Source: Streptomyces sp. NBC_01429
GTDB taxonomy: Bacteria > Actinomycetota > Actinomycetes > Streptomycetales > Streptomycetaceae
NCBI RefSeq assembly: GCF_036231945.1
Contig: NZ_CP109599.1
Span: 3,070,501-3,134,500, forward strand
Direction: 5' to 3'
Length of the DNA: 64,000 nucleotides
In this document: one piece after another, positions 9,065 to 17,158 of the stretch
Numbering within the stretch: the stretch's first letter is position 1
How the letters are laid out: each line of letters starts with the position of its first letter
The notes under the pieces: model-generated
The model's input: the letters and a program-made list of their open reading frames with translations, nothing else
What the model was told of the DNA's origin: nothing
The model's database searches: none
Made by a program: the position numbers and the translations under genes

Positions 9065-11704
9065 GTGGTGACCTTCGCGCAGGCGCAGGAGCGCGCGGAA
9101 GACTGGATCAACGGCGATCTGCCCGGTTATCAGCACCGCGAGGTGCGGGTGCGGGAGTTCGAGCTGGGTTTCGTGGTGTGGGCGGAGGACCGTGAGAACG
9201 GTCCGACGTCGGACGGCGGCAGGCAGCGGCTGGTGATCGCCAGGGACAGCGGTGAGGCCACGCTGTGGCCGGGGCTGCCGGTGGGTGAGGTGATCCGGCG
9301 GTACGAGGAGGAGTACGGGGTGCCCGAGGAGGTGCCGCCCGCGCCGGAGCCGCCGCGGCGGGTGGATCTGAATCAGACGTCGTTCCTGCTGACGCCGCCG
9401 GAGTGGCTTCAGGACGCGGCGGACAGGATCGGGATCCCGGACGGGCGGGCGGCCGCGGCTTCGGCTTCGGCTTCGGCTTCGGCTTCGGCTTCGGCACCGA
9501 AGGCGGCCTCGGCGGCCGAGGCTGCTGGAGCGTCCGGGGAGTCCGGGGCGGCTTCCGCTCCCGAGGCACCTGCGGCCTCGGGTACGGGTGCAAGTACGGG
9601 TACGGATACGGATACGGATACGGGCGACTCCCTCGGCGGTAACGCCTCGCAGGGCAGCTCCGCGTGGCCGGGGGCGTACGAGCCCACGGCCAACGACGGG
9701 GTGCCCGCCGCGACCCCGGGGGCGCCGACCGGGTCGACGCCGTGGGCGGGGATCGACACCAGCGGTTCGTCCGCGCTGCCGGAGGGCGGTTCCGTGCCGT
9801 TGCCAGCGACGGTCTTCGCGCCGCCCCTCTCGGGCGCGGACGACGATGACGTACCGCCGCCCGCGGTGGCCACCGAGGCGCCGACCGCGCTGATGTCAGG
9901 GGGCAGCCAGCTGCCGCGTACGACGGTCGCGCCCGCGCTGGACCCGAAGAAGGCCGGCGGTCAGGAGGGCCCGGAGGGCTCCGCGGCCGCCCCGGACTCC
10001 GCCGCGAGCGCGAAGGCGGGCGACGCCGCGCCGGGCGACGGTGACATAGCCGACGCGGCGACCAGCAAGGCCGCCGTGCCGCCGCGCGGTGGGCGCGGGG
10101 GCGGTTCCACGACTCCGCCGCCGCCCGGCGCCCCCGGCACGCCGGGCGTGCGCCCGGCGGGCGCCACGCCGCCGGGTCCGCCGTCGTCCGGTCCCGGTGC
10201 GCCCGGCACCCCGGCGGGCGGCTACGTGCCGACCCAGATGGCGCCGAGCATCGGTTCCAACGCGCCGCTGCCTCCCGGCCCGCCCGGTACGCCCGGCGCC
10301 CCGCAGCCCCCCGGTCCGCCCGGTACTCCCGGTACGCCTCCGGGCGGGGTGCACCACGCCGCGACCATGTTCGCCGACCCGAGCCAGGGCGGCCCCGGCG
10401 GCGCGCAGCCGCCGCGTCCGCCCGGGCCGCCCGGTACCCCTGGTGCTCCCGGTGCTCCCGGCATGCCGCCGGGCGCCTCGCAGCAGCCCCCCGGACCTCC
10501 TGGTCCGCCCGGCGCCCCCCAGGCCCCCGGTACGCCTCCCGGCGGTGTGCACCACGCCGCGACCATGCTCGCGGGGCCGGGGCAGGGCGGTATGCCCGTG
10601 GCACCGCAGCCTCCCGGTCCGCCCGGTCCGCCCGGCATGCCACCGGGTGGCCCCGGTCCGGGCTCCGGTCCCGTTCCGGGTGGGCCGCCGCGGCCGCCCG
10701 CGTACGGTTATCCGCCGCAGCCCTCCGGGATGCCGACGGTCGGTCCCGGCTATCAGGCCGTCCTGCGCTACCGCGCGCCCGACGGCTCCGAGGCGCAGCT
10801 GATCCGGCGTTCCGCGCCCGGTACTCCGCACCCCGAGTGGCAGATCCTGCACGAGCTGCGCGCGATGAACGTGCCGCCGCAGCAGGTGCTCGAACTCCAC
10901 ACCGAGCTGGAGTCCTGCGAGCTGCCGGGCGGTTACTGCGCCCGCATGATCCGGGAGACCTGGCCGCAGGTACGGATCACGAGTGTCGCGCCGTACGGTC
11001 AGGATCACGCGAGCAGGCAGCAGGGCATGCAGCATCTGCTCACGCACCAGGGCGAGTTGCACCAGGTCGCGGATGGCCCGGCGCGGCCCGCGCCGGTGCG
11101 GGCGCCGCTGCCGCCGATGCCGCCCGCGCCGCCGATTCCGCCCGAGGGGATCGCGCAGGAGCTGTTGGGGGCCTTCGGGCCGCAGGGCATCTGCCGGTTC
11201 GACCAGCGCGCGGTGTCCCGGCAGGGCGTCCCGGAGATCGTGGCGCGCACGCTGGTGTGGGCGGGGCTGCCGGCCGACTTCGGGCCGTTCTTCTGGGCGC
11301 AGCCGCCGCAGCCGGTGGTGCCGACGCTGGCGGAGCTGGCGGCGCAGCGGCAGGTGCGGGCCGCGGCGGACGCGGGGTCGTATCTGGTGATGGGCAGCGA
11401 CTTCGGCCGTGCGCTGTGCGTGCAGTACGGTACGGCGCACATCATGGCCGTACCGGTCGAGGCGGGTCCTGACGGCCAGTCGGCGGCACCGCAGTTCGTG
11501 AATACGGGGTTGTCGGAGTTCACGCGTTCGCTGGCGTTGCTGGGCCGGATGTGGCGGCTGCGGTACGGGCTGAATCCGGAGCAGGCGGGCCGTTGGACGG
11601 TTGACTTCCAGGCGCAGTTGGCGGCGCTGGATCCGGCGGCGCTGTCGTCGCCGGAGAACTGGTGGTCGGTGTTGCTGGAGCAGATGTGGGACGGACTGCT
11701 GTGA
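9065..11704 (+). CDS. SUKH-4 protein with deaminase-like segment and Pro/Gly-rich linker
   Basis: Large protein of 879 residues in three parts. The first 100 residues (VTFAQAQERAEDWINGDLPG and the RDSGEATLWPGLPV stretch) form a YrhB/immunity-like domain. A low-complexity region (about 130-560) has Ala-Ser and Thr-Asp repeats, then long Pro-Gly tracts with two copies of GVHHAATM. The third part contains HPEWQILHEL and TELESCELPGGYC, an HxE plus paired Cys arrangement like a nucleic-acid deaminase. It ends in a SUKH-4 domain (SEFTRSLALLGRMWRLR to the C-terminus). The start is uncertain: GTG 9065 gives MVTFAQAQ and has GGAGG at good distance; GTG 9056 overlaps the upstream stop. It is probably intracellular because no signal peptide is present. 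Confidence 0.8.
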   Translation: MVTFAQAQERAEDWINGDLPGYQHREVRVREFELGFVVWAEDRENGPTSDGGRQRLVIARDSGEATLWPGLPVGEVIRRYEEEYGVPEEVPPAPEPPRRVDLNQTSFLLTPPEWLQDAADRIGIPDGRAAAASASASASASASAPKAASAAEAAGASGESGAASAPEAPAASGTGASTGTDTDTDTGDSLGGNASQGSSAWPGAYEPTANDGVPAATPGAPTGSTPWAGIDTSGSSALPEGGSVPLPATVFAPPLSGADDDDVPPPAVATEAPTALMSGGSQLPRTTVAPALDPKKAGGQEGPEGSAAAPDSAASAKAGDAAPGDGDIADAATSKAAVPPRGGRGGGSTTPPPPGAPGTPGVRPAGATPPGPPSSGPGAPGTPAGGYVPTQMAPSIGSNAPLPPGPPGTPGAPQPPGPPGTPGTPPGGVHHAATMFADPSQGGPGGAQPPRPPGPPGTPGAPGAPGMPPGASQQPPGPPGPPGAPQAPGTPPGGVHHAATMLAGPGQGGMPVAPQPPGPPGPPGMPPGGPGPGSGPVPGGPPRPPAYGYPPQPSGMPTVGPGYQAVLRYRAPDGSEAQLIRRSAPGTPHPEWQILHELRAMNVPPQQVLELHTELESCELPGGYCARMIRETWPQVRITSVAPYGQDHASRQQGMQHLLTHQGELHQVADGPARPAPVRAPLPPMPPAPPIPPEGIAQELLGAFGPQGICRFDQRAVSRQGVPEIVARTLVWAGLPADFGPFFWAQPPQPVVPTLAELAAQRQVRAAADAGSYLVMGSDFGRALCVQYGTAHIMAVPVEAGPDGQSAAPQFVNTGLSEFTRSLALLGRMWRLRYGLNPEQAGRWTVDFQAQLAALDPAALSSPENWWSVLLEQMWDGLL
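9457..9495 (+). repeat. Hexanucleotide repeat GGCTTC x6
   Basis: Six perfect tandem copies of GGCTTC followed by GGC, inside the SUKH-4 gene, encoding alternating Ala-Ser. A second short array of GGATAC (three copies, 9604-9621) encodes Thr-Asp repeats. Both preserve frame and lie in the disordered linker, so length changes should be tolerated. Confidence 0.85.
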
Positions 11705-11782
11705 GCGTTCGTTGATCGTTTCGTTGTTCATTTCCTAGAACGGATCACGGTGACCGTTCGTTGAGTCGCAGTACCGAGGCAG

Positions 11783-11823
11783 GACCGGGGCGCCGCCGCT
11801 GATCGCGGGTGGGCGCCCCGGTC
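11783..11823 (+). terminator. Terminator hairpin after SUKH-4 gene
   Basis: Perfect 12-bp inverted repeat GACCGGGGCGCC (11783-11794) / GGCGCCCCGGTC (11812-11823) with a 17-nt loop, about 80 bp past the SUKH-4 stop. No gene is present between 11705 and 11983. Confidence 0.7.
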
Positions 11824-11983
11824 GTATCCGGTGTTGCTGGTGTGGTCGGTCCAAGTGGGTTGCTGCGGTTTTGGTCGGACGGCTAAGCGGAGTGTCGCGT
11901 TATGACCGCTTCGCTTCGATCCCTGAGTATTACGGCGGATAGCGTTGGGTGTGTCGGATTGGGTGTCGGAGAGGGGCTTCAGG

Positions 11984-12874
11984 ATGGGTGCTGCACCGTT
12001 GTCGGCTCATGGCTTCGTGTCCGTACGGGGCCGCGGTTACCGCCCCGAGCAGGTGGAAGAGGAGTTCACGGCGCTGTCGCGGGATCGCGACGACGCCTGG
12101 GAACGGGTGGCGCGGCTGACCGTCCTGGCGAAGGAGATGGAGGCCGAGTCGGCCCGGCTCGCGGAGCAGGTCGCGGCGCTGGAGCCGCAGACGTACGAGT
12201 CGCTCGGCGGGCGGGCCCAGCAGATCCTGGCGCTGGCGACGGCGGAGGACGAGTCGCTGCGGACCGAGGTGCGCGAGGAGGCGCAGGCGGTCGTCGACGC
12301 GGCGCAGGCTTCGGCGCGGCAGCTGCGTGAGCTGGCCAGGGAGCAGGGCGACGCGGTTCGGGCGGAGGCCGAGGCGTACGCCGAGCAGGTGCTGGGGGCG
12401 GCGCGGGAGACGGCCGACGAGGAGCGGATCGAGGCCCGTCGCGAGGTGAAGGCGCGGCGTTCGGAGGCGCTGGACGCGCTGAAGGAGGTGCGCAGGCGGA
12501 CCCAGCGGGTGATCGACGACATGGAGCACAAGCAGGGCGAGCGACTGGCGCAGACCGAGCGGGAGTTCGCCGAGCGCGGGGCGGCGATGACGGTCGAGCA
12601 CGACGAGCTGAGCGCGTACGCCCAGGTGCGGCTGGTGGAGGCGCAGCGGCTGTTCTCCGAGGCGGGTGAGCGGGCGCGGCACCGCCAGGAGGACGCGCAG
12701 GACACGGCGGCGGAGCTGATGGCGCAGGCGCGGGTGCGCGCGGAGCGGGTCATGCGGGACACGGAGCGGGTCGTGCGGGAGCAGGAGGAGGCGCGCGAGG
12801 AGATGCGGGCGCACATGGCGCATGTGCGCAGCAGCCTGGCGGCGCTCACGGGCCGGGCGCCGGCCGAGGGATAG
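11984..12874 (+). CDS. Long coiled-coil protein, DivIVA/'cellulose-binding' type
   Basis: Protein of 296 residues that is almost entirely heptad-repeat coiled coil after the first 30 residues, rich in Ala, Glu, Arg and Gln. The N-terminus HGFVSVRGRGYRPEQVEEEF resembles the DivIVA-type lipid-binding N-terminus (G-Y-x-x-x-Q-V). Streptomyces homologues are often labelled cellulose-binding proteins, a name with weak basis. By family resemblance it may act in a cytoskeletal or polarity role with other DivIVA-related coiled coils; that is inference. It has no membrane segment. The ATG at 11984 follows AGG immediately; an upstream GTG at 11945 is less likely. Confidence 0.75.
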   Translation: MGAAPLSAHGFVSVRGRGYRPEQVEEEFTALSRDRDDAWERVARLTVLAKEMEAESARLAEQVAALEPQTYESLGGRAQQILALATAEDESLRTEVREEAQAVVDAAQASARQLRELAREQGDAVRAEAEAYAEQVLGAARETADEERIEARREVKARRSEALDALKEVRRRTQRVIDDMEHKQGERLAQTEREFAERGAAMTVEHDELSAYAQVRLVEAQRLFSEAGERARHRQEDAQDTAAELMAQARVRAERVMRDTERVVREQEEAREEMRAHMAHVRSSLAALTGRAPAEG

Positions 12875-13327
12875 CGCTCACGCGACAGCGCTCGCGAAGC
12901 GCCGCTCCGTTCGGTGGACCTCTGGGCAGTCGGTGGGCCTCTGGGGAGGATGTCTCCTCCCTAGGGGCCCTTCGTGCTGTCTCCGCCCTTCTCCGCGCCG
13001 GGGTACGTCGCCGTGCCGGTGGTCCGGGGTCGGCCCTGGGGTGGATTCCCCCTAAGGGGGAGTCCTTACTTCCGCCCAGGGGCCGGTCGTTCCGCCGAAG
13101 GAGGAGAAGGCCACCACCCCGTCTTTACCTTGGTCTTACGGGGGTACGGCGAGGCCCGGCAGGGCCTCGCCGTCGGACGGGGGCGGGGCTCCCCCGCCTC
13201 CCGGGGGTGGGGAAAACCCCAGGAGAAGAGTGCGCCGGGCACCATCGTGCCGGGTGCCCCTCGGCCAGCAGACTCGGAGCGCACCGGGCGAACAGGGCGG
13301 TGCGTCAAGCGATATAGGAGACATACC
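12875..13327 (+). promoter_or_regulatory. Leader region of ABC exporter operon with dyads
   Basis: A 453-bp gene-free stretch. It holds a dyad at 13043-13065 centred on CCCCCTAAGGGGG, and a perfect 12-bp hairpin at 13146-13173 (arms 13146-13157 and 13162-13173, loop GGCA). The hairpin may terminate the coiled-coil gene transcript, or fold in a long 5' leader of the ABC operon. The dyad could be an operator. No small gene with a ribosome site is evident. Confidence 0.5.
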
Positions 13328-14116
13328 GTGACAACGGCTGTGACCATTCCCAGGCACGGGGGTACTGGAGGGCGTACGGCCGTCGCGGCGCGAGCGCGCC
13401 AGGTGGTGAAGGCGTACGGCGCCGGGGAGACCCGGGTCGTGGCGCTCGACCATGTCGATGTGGACATCGACCGCGGGCGGTTCACCGCGATCATGGGGCC
13501 GTCCGGCTCGGGCAAGTCGACGCTGATGCACTGCCTGGCCGGGCTGGACACCGTGACCGCGGGCGAGATCCATCTCGACGAGACCGAGATAACGAAGCTC
13601 AAGGACAAGCACCTCACGCGGCTGCGCCGGGACCGGATCGGCTTCATCTTCCAGGCGTTCAATCTGCTGCCGACGCTCAACGCCATGGAGAACATCACGC
13701 TCCCCATGGACATCGCGGGCCGGCGGCCGGACGCCGCGTGGCTCCAGCAGGTCGTGGACACGGTGGGCCTCGCCGACCGGCTGCGGCACCGGCCGACCGA
13801 GCTGTCGGGCGGTCAGCAGCAGCGCGTCGCGGTCGCGCGGGCGCTCGCCGCCCGGCCCGAGATCATCTTCGGTGACGAGCCGACCGGGAACCTGGACTCG
13901 CGCTCCGGCGCCGAGGTGCTGGGCTTTCTGCGCAGGTCGGTGGACGAGCTGGGGCAGACCATCGTGATGGTCACGCACGACCCGGTGGCCGCCTCGTACG
14001 CGGACCGGGTGCTGTATCTCGCCGACGGGCGGATCGTGGACGAGATGCTCCGGCCGACGGCCGACGCCGTACTGGACCGGATGAAGGACTTCGACGCGCG
14101 GGGGCGGACCTCGTGA
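13328..14116 (+). CDS. MacB/LolD-type ABC transporter ATP-binding protein
   Basis: ATPase subunit of 262 residues. Walker A is GPSGSGKSTL, the signature is LSGGQQQRVAVARAL, Walker B leads into FGDEPTGNLD, and the switch His lies in MVTHDPVA. The GNLDS extension after Walker B is typical of the MacB/FtsE/LolD group. The GTG at 13328 has AGGAG 7 bases upstream. Its stop overlaps the permease start by four bases (GTGA), so the two subunits are translationally coupled. Substrate is unknown; the family exports peptides, drugs or acts mechanically on the envelope. Confidence 0.93.
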   Translation: MTTAVTIPRHGGTGGRTAVAARARQVVKAYGAGETRVVALDHVDVDIDRGRFTAIMGPSGSGKSTLMHCLAGLDTVTAGEIHLDETEITKLKDKHLTRLRRDRIGFIFQAFNLLPTLNAMENITLPMDIAGRRPDAAWLQQVVDTVGLADRLRHRPTELSGGQQQRVAVARALAARPEIIFGDEPTGNLDSRSGAEVLGFLRRSVDELGQTIVMVTHDPVAASYADRVLYLADGRIVDEMLRPTADAVLDRMKDFDARGRTS

Positions 14117-16695
14117 CCGTCTTCAAGACCTCTCTGCGCAACTTCTTGGCGCACAAGGGGCGGATGGCGCTCTCCGCCGTCGCTGTCCTGCTGTCGGTGG
14201 CGTTCGTGAGCGGGACGCTGGTGTTCACGGACACGATGAACACGACGTTCGACAAGCTCTTCGCCGCGACGTCCGCCGATGTCACCGTCACCCCGAAGGA
14301 GGCGGGCGCGGACGCGGACGGGACGGCGGAGCAGACCGGGAAGCCGGTGTCGCTGCCCGCCTCGGCGATCGGGACGGTCGAGAAGGCGACCGGCGTGGAG
14401 TCCGTCGAGGGGGTGGTCAACAGTCAGGGCGTCACCGTCGTCACCACGGACGACAAGAACGTGGGCAGCACCAGCGGCGCCCCCACGATCGCGAGCAACT
14501 GGACGCACAACGACCTGCGTTCGATGGAGATCACCTCCGGGCACGCGCCGCGCGGCCCCACCGAGGTGATGATCGACGCCGACGCGGCGAAGAAGCACGG
14601 TCTGAAGCTCGGTGACGAACTGCGGACCATCGCGGCCACCGGCGACATCACGACGAAGATCTCCGGCATCGCCGCGTTCACCGTCACCAACCCCGGTGCG
14701 ACCATCCTCTTCTTCGACAGGGACACCGCGCAGCGCACCCTGCTCGGCACGACCGGCCGGTTCACCCACATCAATGTCACGGCCGAGCCCGGCGTCGACA
14801 ACACCCGGCTGAAGAAGGACGTCGAGGCGGCGCTCGGGGCCGGCTCGTACAAGGTCCAGACGCAGAAGGAGGCGGCGGACGCGAACCGCGCGAGCGTCGG
14901 TTCGTTCCTCGACGTGCTGAAGTACGCGATGCTCGGCTTCGCCGGGATCGCCTTCCTCGTCGGCATCTTCCTGATCGTCAACACCTTCTCGATGCTGGTC
15001 GCCCAGCGCACCCGCGAGATCGGCCTGATGCGGGCCCTCGGCTCCAGCAGGCGCCAGGTCAACCGCTCGGTGCTGGTGGAGGCGGTGCTCCTCGGGATCT
15101 TCGGCTCGGTGGCGGGCGTCGCCGCCGGGGTGGGGATCGCGGTCGGTCTGATGAAGGTCATGTCGGCGATCGGCATGGAGCTGTCCGTGGACGACCTGAC
15201 GGTCAGGTGGACGACCCCGGCGATCGGGATCGTGCTCGGCGTCGTGGTCACCGTCCTCGCCGCGTACGTTCCCGCCAGGCGGGCCGGGAAGGTCTCGCCG
15301 ATGGCCGCGCTGCGCGACGCGGGCACGCCGGCCGACGGCAGGTCCGGCTGGATCAGGGCCACCGCCGGGCTTCTGCTGACCGGGCTGGGGACCGCGGCCC
15401 TGCTGGGCGCGGCGCGGGCCGACAAGGCGGGCGAGGGCGCGCTCTACCTCGGCCTCGGTGTCGTCCTCACACTCCTCGGCTTCGTCGTGATCGGCCCGCT
15501 GCTGGCCGGCGGGGTCGTACGGGCGCTCAGCGTCGTCGTCCTGCGGATGTTCGGCCCGGTCGGCCGGATGGCCGAGCGCAACGCACTGCGCAACCCGCGC
15601 CGCACGGGAGCCACCGGCGCTGCCCTGATGATCGGCCTCGCGCTGGTCGCCTGCCTGTCGGTGGTCGGCTCCTCGATGCTGGCCTCGGCCACCCAGGAGC
15701 TGGACCGGTCGGTCGGCGCGGACTTCATCGTCCAGTCGGACAACGGCAGCCCGATCGTCCCGCAGGCCGGGGCCGCGCTGGAGAAGTCGCCCGACCTCGA
15801 CCATGTCACCCGGTACAAGTGGGTCGAGGTCCGGCTGACCGCCCCCGACGGCAGGACCGAGAGCGTCGGCCTCGCCGCCGCGGACCCCACGTACGCCCGG
15901 GATCTGCGCCGCGAGACCGTCGCGGGCGACCTGTCCGCCGCGTACGGGAAGGACGCGATGTCGGTCGGCGACGCGTACGCCGAGAGCCACGGCGTCGAGG
16001 TCGGCGACGAGATGACCGTCGCGTTCAAGGGCGGGGAGACCGCGAAGCTGAAGGTCGCGGCGATCACCTCGGACGACATCGTGATCGACAAGGGCGCGAT
16101 GTACACCAACGTCACGACCGCCGAGCGGTATCTGCCCGCCGACAAGGTGCCCGAGAACATGATCATGTTCGCCACGGCGGTGGACGGGCAGGAGAAGCAG
16201 GCGTACGCGGCCCTGAAGGACGCGCTCGCCCCGTACCCGCAGTACCAGGTACGGAACCAGGCCGACTACAAGCAGCAACTGCGCGACCAGGTCGGCCAGC
16301 TCCTCAACATCGTCTACGGCCTGCTGGCGCTGGCGATCATCGTCGCGGTGCTGGGCGTCGTGAACACCCTGGCGCTCTCGGTCGTCGAACGCACCCGCGA
16401 GATCGGCCTCCTGCGCGCCATCGGCCTCTCCCGCCGCCAACTGCGGCGCATGATCCGCCTGGAGTCGGTGGTCATCGCCCTCTTCGGCGCGCTGCTCGGC
16501 CTCGGCCTGGGCATGGGCTGGGGCACGGCGGCCCAGAAGCTGCTGGCGCTGGAGGGCCTCGGCATCCTGGAGATCCCCTGGCCGACGATCCTCACGGTCT
16601 TCGTCGCCTCCGCCTTCGTCGGCCTCTTCGCGGCCCTGGTCCCGGCGTTCCGGGCGGGCCGGATGAACGTCCTGAATGCGATTGCCACGGAATAG
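14113..16695 (+). CDS. FtsX-like ABC transporter permease, double-module type
   Basis: Membrane protein of 860 residues with two MacB/FtsX modules. Each begins with an N-terminal transmembrane helix (about 16-38 and about 505-530), has an extracellular domain of about 200-250 residues, and ends in FtsX helices carrying the R-T-R-E-I-G-L-(M/L)-R-A-(L/I)-G coupling motif: RTREIGLMRALGSSRRQ and RTREIGLLRAIGLSRRQ. It forms an exporter or envelope-stress machine with the upstream ATPase. No sensor kinase is adjacent, unlike Bce-type systems. A 10-bp hairpin follows its stop. Confidence 0.92.
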   Translation: MTVFKTSLRNFLAHKGRMALSAVAVLLSVAFVSGTLVFTDTMNTTFDKLFAATSADVTVTPKEAGADADGTAEQTGKPVSLPASAIGTVEKATGVESVEGVVNSQGVTVVTTDDKNVGSTSGAPTIASNWTHNDLRSMEITSGHAPRGPTEVMIDADAAKKHGLKLGDELRTIAATGDITTKISGIAAFTVTNPGATILFFDRDTAQRTLLGTTGRFTHINVTAEPGVDNTRLKKDVEAALGAGSYKVQTQKEAADANRASVGSFLDVLKYAMLGFAGIAFLVGIFLIVNTFSMLVAQRTREIGLMRALGSSRRQVNRSVLVEAVLLGIFGSVAGVAAGVGIAVGLMKVMSAIGMELSVDDLTVRWTTPAIGIVLGVVVTVLAAYVPARRAGKVSPMAALRDAGTPADGRSGWIRATAGLLLTGLGTAALLGAARADKAGEGALYLGLGVVLTLLGFVVIGPLLAGGVVRALSVVVLRMFGPVGRMAERNALRNPRRTGATGAALMIGLALVACLSVVGSSMLASATQELDRSVGADFIVQSDNGSPIVPQAGAALEKSPDLDHVTRYKWVEVRLTAPDGRTESVGLAAADPTYARDLRRETVAGDLSAAYGKDAMSVGDAYAESHGVEVGDEMTVAFKGGETAKLKVAAITSDDIVIDKGAMYTNVTTAERYLPADKVPENMIMFATAVDGQEKQAYAALKDALAPYPQYQVRNQADYKQQLRDQVGQLLNIVYGLLALAIIVAVLGVVNTLALSVVERTREIGLLRAIGLSRRQLRRMIRLESVVIALFGALLGLGLGMGWGTAAQKLLALEGLGILEIPWPTILTVFVASAFVGLFAALVPAFRAGRMNVLNAIATE

Positions 16696-16720
16696 GACGA
16701 TAGGGTTACCTCTCCAGCCT

Positions 16721-16746
16721 CGGTGGATGTCCTCCAACATCCACCG
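16721..16746 (+). terminator. Hairpin after ABC permease
   Basis: Perfect 10-bp stem CGGTGGATGT / ACATCCACCG with loop CCTCCA, 26 bases past the permease stop. It marks the end of the exporter operon and the left limit of the accessory region. Confidence 0.7.
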
Positions 16747-16800
16747 GGGCCGGAGTGCGTGTGCCGGCCTGCCGGGTCTCCCGGTCAAGACACGGGGACG

Positions 16801-17047
16801 CGGTCACTCATTCTCCGAGTCCCGCGACCGCACGGCCAAGCCCTTGAAGTACGCGGCGGCCGGGATTCCGTACTTCTGGCTGGTGGAAGTGGCCGGCAGC
16901 GACAAGCACGCCGTCGTCTACACGTACGAACTGGAGCCGGTGTCCACGTCCTACCTGCCGATCGGCATCTTCCACGACCAGTTGAAGACCGGCGTCCCCT
17001 TCACCGTCGACATCGACATCACCCTGGACGCGCTGGGCCGGCTCTGA
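16801..17047 (+). pseudogene. Remnant of Uma2-family (DUF820) endonuclease, C-terminal part
   Basis: About 80 codons match the C-terminal third of Uma2-type restriction-endonuclease-fold proteins: DRTAKPLKYAAAGIPYFWLV, a core strand and helix of that fold, then PFTVDIDITLD before the stop. The N-terminal part with the catalytic acidic residues is absent, and no start codon with a ribosome site precedes it. Sequence upstream to the permease terminator does not continue the family. I read it as a deletion remnant at the edge of the island. Confidence 0.7.
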
Positions 17048-17106
17048 CGCGCCGTGCAGCCCCACCGACGTGCTCAGCGGGATGGGACCTGTTGAAGGGC
17101 CGCTAC

Positions 17107-17155
17107 ATACGGACGTTCCGCTCAGACTGGTGGCGACTAAGCGGAACGTCCGTAT
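17107..17155 (-). terminator. Perfect 16-bp inverted repeat at end of lanthipeptide operon
   Basis: Arms ATACGGACGTTCCGCT (17107-17122) and AGCGGAACGTCCGTAT (17140-17155) with a 17-nt loop. It lies 3 bases past the stop of the methyltransferase gene. The position fits a terminator of the leftward operon. The length and perfection also resemble an excision or transposon end, but no second copy is seen at the other side of the island. Confidence 0.65.
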
Positions 17156-17158
17156 CGA

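Noticed and set aside
13813..16788. A 991-codon minus-strand open frame opposite the ABC permease.
   Set aside because: It mirrors the real plus-strand gene, has biased Arg/Asp/Gly composition and no motif; high GC makes such shadows common.
17107..17155. The 16-bp inverted repeat as an insertion-sequence end.
   Set aside because: No transposase gene and no matching distant copy were seen; its place 3 bases past the operon end fits a terminator.
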